Of a DNA stretch of 64,000 nt, positions 12,124 to 23,970 are shown one piece after another (position 1 is the stretch's first letter; each line of letters begins with the position of its first letter). The stretch lies in contig NC_016135.3 of assembly GCF_000005505.3 (NCBI RefSeq), forward strand, positions 23,220,613 to 23,284,612, in the 5' to 3' direction. The position numbers and the translations under genes were made by a program. The notes under the pieces are model-generated. The model was not told where the DNA came from and searched no databases. It saw nothing but the letters and a program-made list of their open reading frames with translations. Origin of the DNA: Brachypodium distachyon. Taxonomy: Eukaryota > Streptophyta > Magnoliopsida > Poales > Poaceae.

Positions 12124-12236
12124 CTTCCTCCGTCCCAAATTAAGTGACTTTTCATTACATGTATCCATACGCTTTTTAGGCATAGATACATCCATATTTG
12201 GGCAAACTTGAGTCACTTAATATGGGACAGAGAGAG
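12124..12236. mobile_element. Stowaway-type MITE inside Helitron
   Basis: A 113-bp element beginning CTTCCTCCGTCCCAAATTAA and ending in an imperfect inverted copy (TTAATATGGGACAGAGAGAG), with TA on each side. It is similar in length and sequence to the copies at 1622 and 59713. Confidence 0.85.
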
Positions 12237-12339
12237 TAAGAATGAAGACAACATAGTAGTTGCTAGCTACAAACTAACAAATGAAAAAGTATTTATTCGA
12301 GCAACACAACAGATAAGAATGTCTTTATTCAGTTATTAC

Positions 12340-12720
12340 CTATATGTCACAAAGGGTACAACAGAAGCAAGCATCTTCAAATTCACCTCGGTGGTCTTGA
12401 GGAACACGCCGGTCACCATCTGGGTCAGCCGTAGCCTTGCCAAAATCTTCTTGATGTGCGGGTGCAATTCTTTAGTGCTGCAATCACAAAAAATTTAACA
12501 AATCAATCAATGTTAATCCATCACCAAGAGCCAAAGAATAACAAAAGTATCTGAAAAGCTTTCGATTATCTACCGACCCGGAGATGCAGATGGCGAAGAG
12601 GAGCTGGGCATCATCGTGGCTCTCAGCGGGACTGAGCTTGCAGGCCTTGAGGCCGGTGCGCATCCGCAGGAAGTCTAGCTCCTTGTCGCGGAACTTCCTG
12701 ATGAACTCCTCGGGCCACTC
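12340..12720 (-). pseudogene. Captured exons of ribosomal protein L7-like gene
   Basis: Two minus-strand exons with recognisable splice borders: 12720-12574 encodes EWPEEFIRKFRDKELDF and runs to LLFAICISGS before a GT, and 12477-12340 starts after a GCAG acceptor and encodes ELHPHIKKILARLRLTQ to PFVTY before a GT. These match the central part of the eukaryotic L7/L7-like (uL30) family, in which the segment HPxxxKxLxxLRLxQxxxGVFLK is diagnostic. The N-terminal and C-terminal exons are missing, and the two exons do not join in phase by one base. It is a fragment carried by the Helitron and cannot make a full protein. Confidence 0.75.
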
Positions 12721-13481
12721 CTTGTTTATACAGTGTTCAAAAGTACAGTGGTTAAAAGCTTATAAATATTCAGTGTTGTTGACTTCAGAAAAATTCACAC
12801 TTATCTTCCACTGAATACCAAACATGTTGTTCTAAACTTTCAACTTCAGTTTGCTGGTCATGAATGATTAAAAGTATTCGTATGGGAAACAACCCAATTT
12901 ATCTGCCAAACTAACCCAATAAAGAACCCTAACCCTTCACTGCTATAGCATGAGAAAATGACCAAGAAAGCAAGGAATCGGTGGAGGGTTCAGACCTGAA
13001 CAATCTTGTGGCCCTTCCTCCTCCGCCCCGCTGGCTCCTCAGTTCCCTCATTGTCGAGGGAGGTGGGGTCGTGCACAGGCTAGGCGGCCAGCGGGAGCAT
13101 CTGGGGCGGGCAAATCTCGCAGACCGCTCCATGTGTGTGGAAACCTATTGCCATATCCCATCGAGGGGTCCTTGAGGGAGTCCTTTCTTGAGATGGGAGG
13201 TTGGCGACGCAAGCCCACTCCGCCTGTGCCGGATTTGAAGGGGCGGCGGCGTCATCCGGCGGGACCACATCAGATCTTGGCGGCGGAGGAGGGGATGGCG
13301 GAGGCGCGCCGCGAGTGGATGAGAGGCGGCCAGAAGGGCTGGGAGGCGGCGATTTCGTTGGGGGTGGTGGTGAGGGGAGCGAGCGATCAATCGTGCATGA
13401 GTATGCAATCGTTTCGGGTGAGGAAGGGTATTCCGCGAATTGAGCGTGCGGTGGCAATCGGTGTAATTTTAATAAAATTGC

Positions 13482-13501
13482 GGACGGACGGACGGACGGA
13501 C
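13482..13501. repeat. (GGAC)5 microsatellite
   Basis: Five GGAC units near the 5' end of the Helitron, followed by GTACGTACC. It is a simple repeat internal to the element. Confidence 0.85.
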
Positions 13502-13537
13502 GTACGTACCAAACTCCAAATTAAATAGTAGTAAAGA

Positions 13538-14240
13538 TATTTGATAATAGTCTTATCGTACTAATTTTATGTTCTGTATATTCTATGTTTTTTTATAAAC
13601 TTGATCAAAGTTGACAAGTTTTGATTTAGGACAAAGCTAAATATAAAAGAAAGAGAATACCTCGCAATCAGGAGGCTGTGAATTGAGAAATCGGGTGGCC
13701 CGGAGAAAACAAGGGGTGAGATGAGAGGTAGTCTTTTCCTCTATAATTTTCTAGCACGAGTAGTGCCGGCTGGCCAATATGGTACGAATATTCTATAATA
13801 CTTGTTTTAGAAAAAAAATTGTCGACAAATAAGTATTATTTACATATATGCAGTGCACATCTATATGTACTTGTGAATTTGTTTTCAAAATATCCGAAAC
13901 TTTTCGGACACAATTTTTTTTTAAACCTGAAACTTCGCAACACAATTTTCGTTTTTGCAGGTGAGACCTGGGCTCATAGAAGCCCGGAATGCATTTCGGA
14001 TTTGCCCATTTCTCGGAGGGAAGCTTAACTGAGGCCCAGAAGAAGTTTAGCTCACGGTCAAATTTATGCAGCCAAAGAATTAGCCCAGTACCTGACAGAT
14101 TCTTTTTTCAGTTAATTTTACAATGTGCTAGTAGGCCCTAAAGAAAAATGCCAATAGGCTGAATTCACGGAGTGTTAAAAGAAGGCTGGCTCAGCTCTCG
14201 TGAAGATTTCTCAAAAAGAAAAGAAAACCTGTGGTTTCGG
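13538..14240. other. Intergenic DNA without recognised features
   Basis: AT-rich with short T-runs. No frame, repeat or terminal signature was recognised. Confidence 0.4.
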
Positions 14241-14639
14241 CAGGGCCGTTTAGGCAGAGCCAGCGATTTGGCAAAGCCTGGGCCCAGCACAAGTTAAACA
14301 AAAATTCCATATTTTACCAATCCCAAATAATGGTACATAGTACGAATTTAAGCGGTAACATTTTAACAAAGAAAATTCCACGACAATGCCAATTAAATCA
14401 TATTAATAGTCATAAATGCAAAATGTGATAACAAAAAACCGCTAGCTAATAATCCACCATCAATTTGCAAATCGACAACAAAAGTCCAAAATTCAATGTC
14501 GAGCCGCACATCAACGAGGCCACGAGAGAAAAATCTAGAGAAAAAAAAGGGATTAGTAAATCATAGTATCCAAATATGAAAAATCAATACATTCGAATTG
14601 AGAAAATAAAACTTACCCATGAGATGCTAATTACGCCTT

Positions 14640-15020
14640 GGCAAATGTCCTCTACGAAACCTCATGGTTTGAAACCACTTAACGATAAGGTCATATCTAG
14701 TTGTTTGAAAATTTCTCGCTCGTTGTAACATATCATCAAATCATTGAACCACTCATCAGCAAACTTGTTGCGCAACTTAGACTTGATAATCTTTTTTTTG
14801 CGGGGATTAGACTTGATAATCTTCATAGCCGAGAAATCCCTTTCAACCGATGCCTAACACCGGCAATAACAAAGCCAACTCAATGAGTTTGTAGACCAAT
14901 GGAAAAACCAAATGCTTCTCAGTTTCTACCATCTTTATAGCCAAACTTTTAAGATCAATCGATGAAGAGAATGCAACATGCCTTCTCACATGAAGAATGC
15001 AAGTGTCAAGTTGATCTCTG
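14640..15020 (-). pseudogene. hAT transposase C-terminal dimerisation domain fragment
   Basis: On the minus strand, pieces read LRDQLDTCILHVRRHVAF, then MVETEKHLVFPLVYKLIELA, then after a frameshift VERDFSAMKIIKS, then LRNKFADEWFNDLMICY. This order is that of the hAT C-terminal (hATC) domain found in plant zinc-finger MYM/TTF-type transposases. A microduplication at 14777-14823 further disrupts it. Only the end of the transposase is present, so it is inactive. Confidence 0.72.
14777..14823. repeat. Micro-insertion with 17-bp direct repeats
   Basis: The 17-mer TTAGACTTGATAATCTT occurs at 14777-14793 and again at 14807-14823, separated by only 13 bases, TTTTTTGCGGGGA. Inside an otherwise continuous hAT coding fragment this has the form of a tiny insertion with a target-site duplication. 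See the matching case at 28074-28120. Confidence 0.85.
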
Positions 15021-15456
15021 AGGTGCTGCCCGGCCTGAGCCGCCCGCCATCTGCCCTCGCCAGAGCCGGGAGCCCGATTTCTGAAGGTATTTATTTCCCT
15101 AGCAAAGTGGTGTGGCGATTTTTTATTTGGGAATTGGGGTTTTGGGAGAGGAAACGGCAGCCGAAGCGTGCGGAAACGAACAGACGGAGAAGCGGAGAAC
15201 TTTTTGTTTTGAGAGTAGAGAAGGGAGACGACGCTGGGGGCAGAATGGCAGATCGATCGATTTCGATCGGCCTCACGCTCGCTCGGGCAGAGTTGGGACG
15301 ACCAGGCCAAGCCCAAGTTGAACCAGGTCCAGAAAAACAAAGAGAGCAAGAAGGCCCAGTCGGAGGGAGGGAACGTAGAATATATGGAAGGAAATAACGG
15401 CCCAGAAAAACAGATCGAGGCTTAGTTCTCAGGGCACCGTCGATCCTGAGACGGCC

Positions 15457-16069
15457 GATCCATCATTGCCGCTCGTGGGAGCTCCGAGAGCCGGCGCCGG
15501 CGAGCCCGGGCAGGCGGGCACGTGCCCTAGGTGCCCTCACGGTGGCTCCGCCCAATTGTGGACTGTGCTTCTTTTACCGTGCAGCCAGGCAGTTTTCCCG
15601 CAGTGGCCGGGGATAAGGGAAAAGTACGGCTCAGACGTTGTCCGGCAAATCGGTGACGCAACGTGGTTATCAGATCGTAAATGCTGCTCTCTTCACCCTG
15701 GAGGCCTGGAGCAGCAGCTCTCAGCAAACTCATTTGATTGGTAAGCAACGGACTGAGCGGATTCGTCGCTGAATAATGATTCAGCGGTGATAGCTCGCTG
15801 CCGCATAGTAAGATCCTTGTGAGTTGTGACTACTTCGTTGATGTATGCACAATCGGAAATATATGGAAGGAACGGTAAAATTCCTTCGGAAATCGATAAG
15901 GATAGAGGTTTGGATCTCCGACATGATGATCCATGGCACAAGTCGCACAACAAAATAGAAGTAGTACAGTTGCAAACTGCAAACAGTGACAATGAAGACT
16001 GCTAGCAACATCTTCCCATCTTCAGGCTCTTCAGATCAGGGATGGATAACTCGATCTCAGGCAATGGTT
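15457..16069. other. Downstream region of second DUF674 gene
   Basis: A GC-rich segment to about 15560, then ordinary AT-rich DNA that includes the likely 3' untranslated region of the minus-strand DUF674 gene ending at 16070. No other gene was recognised. Confidence 0.4.
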
Positions 16070-18101
16070 CTACTTCTTTGAAGGCAGAAGCACGCTGCTG
16101 AGGGCTTTGCGCATCCCAAACGCTGCTGCAACCAGCTTCAGAACTGTAGGAGGAACAGCAAATAAAAACATAAAAAACATTTGTTATGCGATGCTCAGTA
16201 TCCTCTGAAGAATGCTTGGTTGACCAGAATTGCAAAAGATACCTGGGTTTTGTTGAGCGTGAGTTCTTTTTCCACAAGCTTCTCCTTCGGAATCTTGGAT
16301 GCACGCAGGAATTCAAGGGTGTTGGTCAACGAGAATGGAACGATGTGGAGTTCGTTGGTCACCATGAAGTTCATGGGGCCACCCTTGACATAGGCTCCAT
16401 CAGTAGAAGATTTGGGATTCAACTCAGAACAAAAGCGAGATTCAACAAAGAGGCCTCGACAATCTTGTAGTACATTACTGCTGCACCCAAAGAAAGGCGC
16501 CAGCTTTGGTGATAGAAGTAAATCTTGTCGTCCCTGTTTTACACTTCCACCTACACTCTCGTAAATACTATCCATACATCCGTTCAGGGTCAATTGACTG
16601 AAAGTTTTCAATACGGTTCCAAGTGGGGTGCTAAGGAGCCCAAAGGCAAGATCAACAAAATCTTGCCCAACTTCAGCATACAGTATTGATGAATCATCCT
16701 TTCTGGACAAGCATTATCTTGATGGCATGGAACTTGGGATCAGTATCGGTTGCTTGTTTTGTGAACAGATTTTCAGGAATCTTGCACAGATCTGTAGGAT
16801 TCGGGAAAAGCCTACAAACTGTAATTATACACGAGCTGGAGAAAGATGGCGCCGTCTCCAACCTCGTTAGGGTTTCCTCCCCTCGCTCGTCTCCTCTCGC
16901 CATGGCGCTTCCTGGCGAGGCCACGAGATGAGCATGGAGATAGAATTCAGAGGCGCTTCGTAGATGGGAGGCGGGAGCAGATTCCTTCGGTTTTTGCTGA
17001 AAGGGACACGGGGCAGAATTCGACTTGTGCTGACCTGGGGAGCCATGGTGGTGGGGGCGATACACCGGGTTCCAGCCTACAGGGCAATACGGATACGTGT
17101 TCGCATCCTAGCTGATCCCTGGAGTTCAACCATGGTGGTGAAGCCACGTTGGTTCGGGAGGTTCGTCCGCTGGCCCATCTCGACAGATTCCTTCAGCGTC
17201 AATGGTTGTTGCCAGTCGCAATCAGGGAACAGTACAGAGGTGGGTGGAGGGAGAGGGGAAACCCTAGTTCGACGGCGGTGGCGTGTGGGTGGCCACAACT
17301 TGGAGCGAGGAGGGGGCTTCCTTACAACGCTCCGCCAATATCCTTTGCTAGGGTTACGATGGCGGGCAGAGCAGGTGGTGGCGGCGATTGGCGGGGAGCT
17401 CGGCCTGGTTTTGCTGGCGGTGCCCAAGGATGGGATGGCGGCCAGGTTGCAGGTGGTTGGGACGGGCAAGGATGGCAAGGTCCTCCGCCTCCTTACAACG
17501 GCCCGCCGCCGCCGAACATGGCGTGTGGCTATCCTACCTTCAGAGAACAGGTACAGTTTGATGCTTTTGGCCCGATCGGAGAGGATATCTGTGGGATCCG
17601 AGAGGGGGATATGGTCAATTTCCTCAGTACCAAGGTGCTTTCCATGGTTTCGATGCTCGTCCGCCTGGATAGGGACCCCAATTTGGTCCTCAGATGGGGG
17701 GGGGACTGGTGGATTACAGAACCCTGGGGTTGGCCAGATCGCTCCTGTGGTTACTCAACAACTGGGTGGCAGCTCTGGTTTCCAGGGTGTTGGGATTGGT
17801 CAGGGTGGTGCTGATTCGGGTCCGCAGAAGGAAGGTGCTGTTGGATTTCCTCTTGCTAGAGTGAATCAGAATGGTTCTGGTACTGGTTCTGGTCCTGGGT
17901 TACCGGCGCCTGTGGGAGGGGGAGGGAATGTAAGACCTTCCATGCATGTCAACCCTCGCATGGTTGGTACTGGTAACAACAAGGAGCAACAACCTTCTGA
18001 TTCATCAAGTAGTGCGCAGTTGCATGAACTAGGTCAGGGGATGTGTCTGATTCAAATAATTCTGGAACTCAGTTGGGTGGTGTTGAAAGAAGAGTGAATT
18101 A

Positions 18102-18372
18102 CCCCAAAAAATCGAAGCAAGAGTTTGCCAATTGGTTTAGATGGATCCTTCGCGGTTGAGTCCAAAAAGAAAAAGAATATTGGCAGAAATTGACAAGGTA
18201 CCATTTCCATTTCTTCTTCAAAAAAAGAGTTCCTTTTGATGCAAGAATTGCCTTTCCTTGATGAACATAATGCATAAGAGGATCCATAAAGAACCATAAG
18301 GTTTTCCGAAAAAATCCAGGGTCCATTATCCCAAAATGTTCCATCTTCCTAGAAAAGTGGATTCGTTCCGAT
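18102..18372 (-). other. matK: Plastid matK fragment (NUPT) inside LINE ORF1
   Basis: Read on the minus strand this segment is open and gives [20 protein letters not shown], then [31 protein letters not shown] and [13 protein letters not shown]. This is the order and wording of the central region of the chloroplast maturase MatK of grasses. It is a fragment of about 90 codons without start or stop, with a 3-base loss at MHYV/QGK. On both sides the LINE ORF1 reading resumes. It is a nuclear copy of plastid DNA and not a working gene. The exact borders are uncertain by a few bases. Confidence 0.8.
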
Positions 18373-19458
18373 CTGGTAGTGATTCTACTGCTGCTAGTGT
18401 GATTATCTGTTACAGATGCAATGGAGAAGGTCATACTCTCAAAGATTGTAAGACTGTGTTATTCTGTACTGTGTGGAAAGGATACCCATATGACCAGCAA
18501 GTGTGTGATACCAGCTCAACCAAAACCTACTGCTCAGTTGGTTAGGAGTGCTGCTGATGGCTTGCAAATGTTTGTTGCTACCATACCCAAGAAGGCTGAT
18601 AAACCAAATGCTAAATCTGTTGTGGCTCTAGTGACTGTGCACTCTGGAATTGTGACAACTGAACAGCTTGTGGCTGCTTTTCAGAGAATGTTTCAGTGTG
18701 GATGGGAATGGTCTGCTAGTCAATTTGCTCCTAATAGCTTCTTAGTTAAATTTCCTTCTAGTCAGAAGATTACTGAAATGAATCGATACAATAACTTTGG
18801 TCTGTATGGGCTCAGGGCAGAGGTGATTGTATCTCAATGGTCCCCTGAAAATATGGCTCCTCATAAGCTCTCTTCAGTATGGGTAACAGCTGGTGGTGTG
18901 CCTGATGATCTTTTGAATTATTTTAGTTTCTGTATTGTTGGATCCCTTGTTGGTACTGTCCAGGCAATTGATATGGAGACCTTCAGAGCAAAGGATGTCA
19001 TCAGAATCAGGGTGGGGGTCATGGACCACACTAAGGTGCCCAACATGGCTCTTCTGACTGTTGATCCTTACATATACAGAATTAGATTTGAACTGGAACA
19101 GGTGATTGAAATTGGTGGCCCTATGAGCGGTGGGATCTTATTTCCAAGAGCTCCTGATTTTGGGGAAGGTGGGGGGATTTTGTGAGCTGCCTAGGGATCC
19201 TAAGAGATTCAAAAGTGTGGATGCTGCTATGCAACCGGCTACTTCTGGAGGAAGTGATATGATGCTCTCAAGTCAACCTGAGGCTGAGAATCAGGGGGGA
19301 GGGGGTTATCAGGCTACTAATACTAAAAATCAGACTGTGTTTGCTATTGGACCTGTAGGGATTTCTGAGAATGGACTGCATAATGCTGGCACTGGTCAGG
19401 CTGCTCCTGTGATAGCTGCTGTTGCTGAACCTGTACCTCAGATGGCAGCTGTGCATGT

Positions 19459-19482
19459 GGGGGGGGGGGGGGGGGGGGGGGG
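19459..19482. repeat. G24 homopolymer
   Basis: An uninterrupted run of 24 G within LINE ORF1. It changes the reading frame and its true length is likely to be uncertain in the assembly. Confidence 0.85.
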
Positions 19483-20308
19483 ATCAACGATTACAGAATG
19501 GACAAGTAAACAGTGTGAGGTTTGTTAGGGATGCTGAGATGATAGATCAACTGACAGGAGTTGATAATACAGATGTGGGTGAGGAAGAAGATTATGATGA
19601 GGAAGAATTTGCTAGAGGATGTGGTCTTAATACTCAACAGATTAAGGATCTGGACAATGTGGATCTGGAAGATGACAATGAGGGGGTTGTATCTATTGCT
19701 GAAACTCCTCTGACTGAAGCTCAAAATCCTATTAAGCCTACTTATAGTGCTGTCCTTATGAGTGCTCAAAAGATGGTTCCAATGGCTGGTGGAAAGGAGA
19801 ATAGGGGGAAAGCTAGGGGTGTGATTGAGGAGAATGAAAGAAGAAGTGAACGCAACATCAGACTGGGGGAGCAAAATGTGGTGGATAGAGCGGTGGACAG
19901 GACAAAATACAAGAACTTGGAGACTGCTAAAGGTACTTCCTCTTTTTCTACTATTTTAAATATTTCTAATAGTTCCCTTATTGATATTGCTGCTAGATTA
20001 GGAGTAAGCTTAGGTAAATCTGCAGTAGAAGTAGAAGAGTATCTTGGTGTGATAAAAACATTAGAACAAGCTAGGAATGATATGTATTATGCTAGCATTA
20101 GAAAAAAGAATGTTGAGACTGTAGATTCCTTTAATGCTGAAAGTTTAAAAGAATTATTAGATTCTTCTGATGAGGGAGATTCTGATTCCATGATTGATCT
20201 TATTGATTCTCATATTAGAAATGCTAGTAATAGAAAGAACAAAAAGGTTAGCACTGGGTCTATCGGTGTTAAACCAAAGGTTAGAACTAGAAGACATAAA
20301 AATAATTT

Positions 20309-23300
20309 ATGGCTGGACTATTCGGGAATGCTAGAGGTTTAGGGGATCCATCTAGGAAAACTTTCCTTAGGGAATGTATTAATGATTACAATTTAAGCTT
20401 TATTGGCATTCAAGAGACAAAAAAGAAGGATTTCTCTTCTGCTTGGCTTGAGTCTATTTCTGGTAGAAAGACATTCCACTGGAGCGGGGTTCCCTCTGTG
20501 GGACTGGCTGGTGGGATGCTTGTAGGAGTAGATGATGAGATATTTGAAGTAGGTGAGTGTAATAGAGATAAATTTTATATTCATATGTTAGTAAGGAATA
20601 GAGTTTCTGGTTTCAAGTGGAATTTAGTTAATGTATATGATGCTGCTCATGAGAAAGATAAGGAGGAATTTCTAGTGGAACTTTCTGAAGTTTTAGGAAT
20701 AAATGCTCATCCTTTTGTAGTTGGTGGTGATTTTAATTTAATTAGAAAAATAGATGAGAGAAATAAACAAAAAGCTAGTAATAAATGGTCTTTTTTATTT
20801 AATGGTATTATTGAGAATTGGTATCTTAGAGATTTAGAAATGTCTGGTAGAAAGTTCACTTGGTCTAATAATCAGGAGAACCCTTTTTTTGAAAGACTAG
20901 ATAGAGTACTAGTTAGTCCTGAATGGGAAAGACAATATCCTTTGGTCACTCTGCGTGCTCTTTGAAGAAATATTTCAGATCATGCTGGGCTTTTGCTTGT
21001 GTATGAGACTCCTGCACCTAGAAGTATTAAACCTTTTCGTTTTGAGCGTTGCTGGTTTATTAGGAAGGGTTTAGATGAAATAGTGATTAAAGCTTGGAAT
21101 TCGGTCAGACATGCTGCGGATGAACTAGATTTCTGGCAGGATGTTTTTAAGGAACTTAGAAAAACTTTGAAAGGTTGGCATTTTAATATAGAAGGGCACA
21201 ATAAGAGACTCAAAAAAGATCTCCAGGAGCAGATTGATGTATTAGACATTGCTAGTGAGACTTTTGGGTTATCTGCTGAGAATAGAAACTTAAAACATAA
21301 TTTAGAACTTCAACTTCATCAATTAGATAGAGAAGAGGAAATTAAATGGTCCCAAAGGTCTAAAGAACTAGAGTTGTTAGAAGGGGATAGTAACACCTCT
21401 TATTTCATGACTAGAGCTAATGGGAGAAGAAGAAAAACTAGAATTTTTTCTTTACAATCTGAGGAGGGGATGGTAGAAGGTGACAAGAATTTGTTAAATC
21501 ATGCAACTCAGTTCTATAAAAATCTTTTTGGTCCTAATGAGACTATTAATATTTCTCTTAATATCCCTGTACCTAAGGTGCTAAATGATACGGATAGGAC
21601 TATGTTAAGTGCTGCCTTTTCCTTAGATGAAATTAGAACTGCTGTCTTTCAAATGGAACAAAATAAATCTCCTGGACCTGATGGATTCCCTGTGGAGTTC
21701 TTTCAGAAATTCTGGGGCCTGATTAAATATGATTTAGTTAGATTATTCCAAGCTTTTTATGATAGGAAGGTAAATCTTGCTAGAATTAATTATGGGATGA
21801 TCACCCTTTTGCCCAAGTGCAGGGGGCAGATAGATTGCAACTTTATAGACCCATTTGTCTTTCTAACACTTTATTTAAGTTTTTTACTAAAGTTGCCAAC
21901 AATAGAACTATGGCTGTAGCAGATAAAGTAGTGGATAGAGTTCAATCTGCTTTTATAAAAGGACGTTTTATTTTAGATGATGTAGTTATTTTACATGAGA
22001 CTATGCACGAAATTAATAGAAGTAAGAGAACAGCTGTTTTTCTAAAGGTTGATTTTGAGAAGGCATACGATAAAGTAAATTGGACTTTTTTATACCAAAT
22101 TTTAGGCATGAAGGGCTTCCCTGATAATTACAGAGACTGGGTAATGCACTTTGTTACTAGTGGTAGTGTAGGAATTATTGTAAATGATACACTAGGACCT
22201 TTCTTTAGAACTCATAAAGGATTAAGACAAGGAGACCCTTTCTCTCCTTTGTTATTTAATCTTGTAGCTGACTCACTTACTATCCTGATTAAGAGAGCTC
22301 ATGAGCAGGGTTTGGTTAAGGGTGTTGTACCTGAGCTAGTGTCAGGTGGTCTTAGTATGCTTCAATATGCTGATGATACCATATTTTTGTTTGATGGTGA
22401 TATAGAGGGTGCTAGGAATTTAAAATTTATTCTGTCTTTTTGAACATTTAACTGGCTTAAAGATTAATTTCCATAAGAGTGAGGTTTACTGCTTTGGACA
22501 AGCTGTAGAGAGACAACTAGATTATGATGAAATTTTCACTTGTAGAATTGGTAGCCTACCTTTTAAATATCTAGGTATGCCAATGCATTGTAGAAAGTTG
22601 AGCAACTCTGATTGGAAACCTACAGAAGAGAATGTAGAAAATAAATCGAGTAGCTGGAAAGGAAGATTTCTTTCACTAGGTGGTCGTTTGGTGTTGTTAA
22701 ATTCTTGTTTAAGTAATGTACCTGCTTATATGCTGTCTCTTTTTCCTATACCTAGAGGGGTTCTTAAAAGAATTGACTTTTTTAGAGCTAGACTTTTATG
22801 GCAAGAGGAAGAAAATGTTAAGTATCATCTTGTTAATTGGCCTGTTATCTGTCAGCCAAGAGACCAAGGTGGGCTTGGGGTGACAGATATCAGTATTAAA
22901 AATATTTGTGTACTTTGCAAGTGGTTGTGGAAGTTAGAAACTAGTGATGGTATTTGGCAACAATTGATTAGAAATAAATATCTTAGAACTAAGTCTATTC
23001 ATGAATTTAATGTTAAAGCTGCTAAGTCTCAATTCTGGGCTGGTCTAATTCATATTAGAGAGATATTTTACAGATATTGTAGAAAAGAAGTTAGGAATGG
23101 AAAAAATACCTGTTTATGGGAAGATTGGTGGGTAGGTGACTCCCCTTTAAAAGTTACATACAGCAGGTTGTACAACTTAACTGATAGGAATTTTATCACT
23201 GTTGAGACTGTTAGGAAATAAGGGTGGGGCTGCTTTAAATTCAGGAGATACCTGTGGGGTGACACTTTACAGCTTTTTATGGAAATGGTTAGGATCTGTG

Positions 23301-23970
23301 ATGGGATTCCCATTAGTCAGGATAGTGATAAATGTGTGTGGCTTCTTGACAAGGGTGTCTTCACAGTTAAATCTTTATACAATGCTTTGGTTGCTAATCA
23401 GATTGCTGTACCTTTTAAGAATATTTGAAAAATTAAGATACCTTTTAAAGATTAGGATTTTTATGTGGCTGATAGCTAAGAAAAGTATACTTACTAGAGA
23501 CAAATCTTTTACATAATGGTTGGAAAGGTCCTAGTACATGTCTATTCTGTAGTTTAGATGAATCTATTGATCACTTATTCTTACACTGTCCAGTAGCTAA
23601 GTTCTTATGGGGTATTGTTGGTTGTGCTACTGGTATCAAGTCATTACCTTCTACTATGGATAAAATTAGTGACTGGATTTACAGTTTTCCTTACATCCAC
23701 CGTAAGATCTTGTTTATTGGGGTGGCGGCTCTTTGTTAGACAATTTGGAAAACAAGGAATGAGGCTTGTTTTGAAAGTAAATTCCCAAAAGATCCTGCTA
23801 ATGTGGTTGTTTTGTTGTGTTATTGGTTAAAGTACTGGGCGGGTCTGCAGAAGGGTAGCTTGAAGGAGAAGCTGATGATGGGGGCGCAGTTACTTCAGCT
23901 GGTGGCGACCGATGTGCTGCATCCTCGACATGGCCGGAGTCTCTGTCAGAGAAGAATTCTGGGATCCTGA
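20309..23970 (+). pseudogene. LINE ORF2 (endonuclease, reverse transcriptase, zinc finger), broken
   Basis: ORF2 starts with MAGLFGNARGLGDPSRKTF at 20309. The endonuclease domain shows QETKKK, GGDFNLI and DRVLVSPEW, then a TGA near 20963 just before the SDHAGLL motif. The RT domain has KSPGPDGFP, the GLRQGDPFSPLLF motif and the YADDT catalytic box (near 22364). Frameshifts lie near 21840, 22440 and 23220. The C-terminal zinc-finger part (CLFCSLDESIDHLFLHC, near 23540) is followed by the stop near 23970. The domain order is complete for an L1-clade ORF2, so the copy was inserted near full length and decayed later or was copied from an already defective master. Confidence 0.8.

Larger units (their letters stand above)
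10223..13537 (-). mobile_element. Non-autonomous Helitron carrying gene fragments
   Basis: Read on the minus strand, the element starts with TCTTTACTACTATTTAATTT (13537 downwards) and ends with CTAG (10226-10223). Just before the end is a short hairpin-forming GC-rich motif, CCGTAGCAACGCACGG. The flanking bases are A on the 5' side and T on the 3' side, the Helitron insertion rule, with no target duplication. No Rep/helicase frame is present. The cargo includes two exons of a ribosomal protein L7-like gene (12340-12720) and a GC-rich block at 12980-13450 with a possible exon and donor near 12994. A Stowaway MITE sits at 12124-12236. Length is 3315 bp. Confidence 0.75.
14241..15456 (-). mobile_element. 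hAT transposon remnant
   Basis: The left edge begins CAGGGCCGTTTAGGC and the right edge ends with an inverted relative (GATCCTGAGACGGCC), matching the terminal motif of the hAT element at 893-1866. A clear 8-bp duplication is not visible, so the outer borders are uncertain. The interior contains a transposase C-terminal fragment on the minus strand (14640-15020) and a GC-rich block (15020-15350) that may be unrelated DNA joined by rearrangement. Confidence 0.5.
17359..20342 (+). pseudogene. LINE ORF1 (gag-like, CCHC zinc knuckles), broken
   Basis: A plausible start is the ATG at 17359 (MAGRAGGGGDWRG). The N-terminal third is rich in Gly, Pro and Gln and shifts frame more than once. After the plastid insertion (about 18102-18372) come two zinc knuckles, [14 protein letters not shown] and, after a one-base shift, CGKDTHMTSKC. 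A conserved central domain follows (about 18640-19115) of the kind found in plant LINE ORF1 proteins. A G24 run at 19459-19482 causes another shift, and an acidic C-terminal region continues to the stop near 20342. In active elements this protein binds LINE RNA. Here the frame is broken. Confidence 0.72.

Noticed and set aside
18099..18434. Minus-strand open frame of 111 codons as a gene of its own
   Set aside because: It is the matK plastid fragment plus LINE DNA, without start, stop or promoter of its own.
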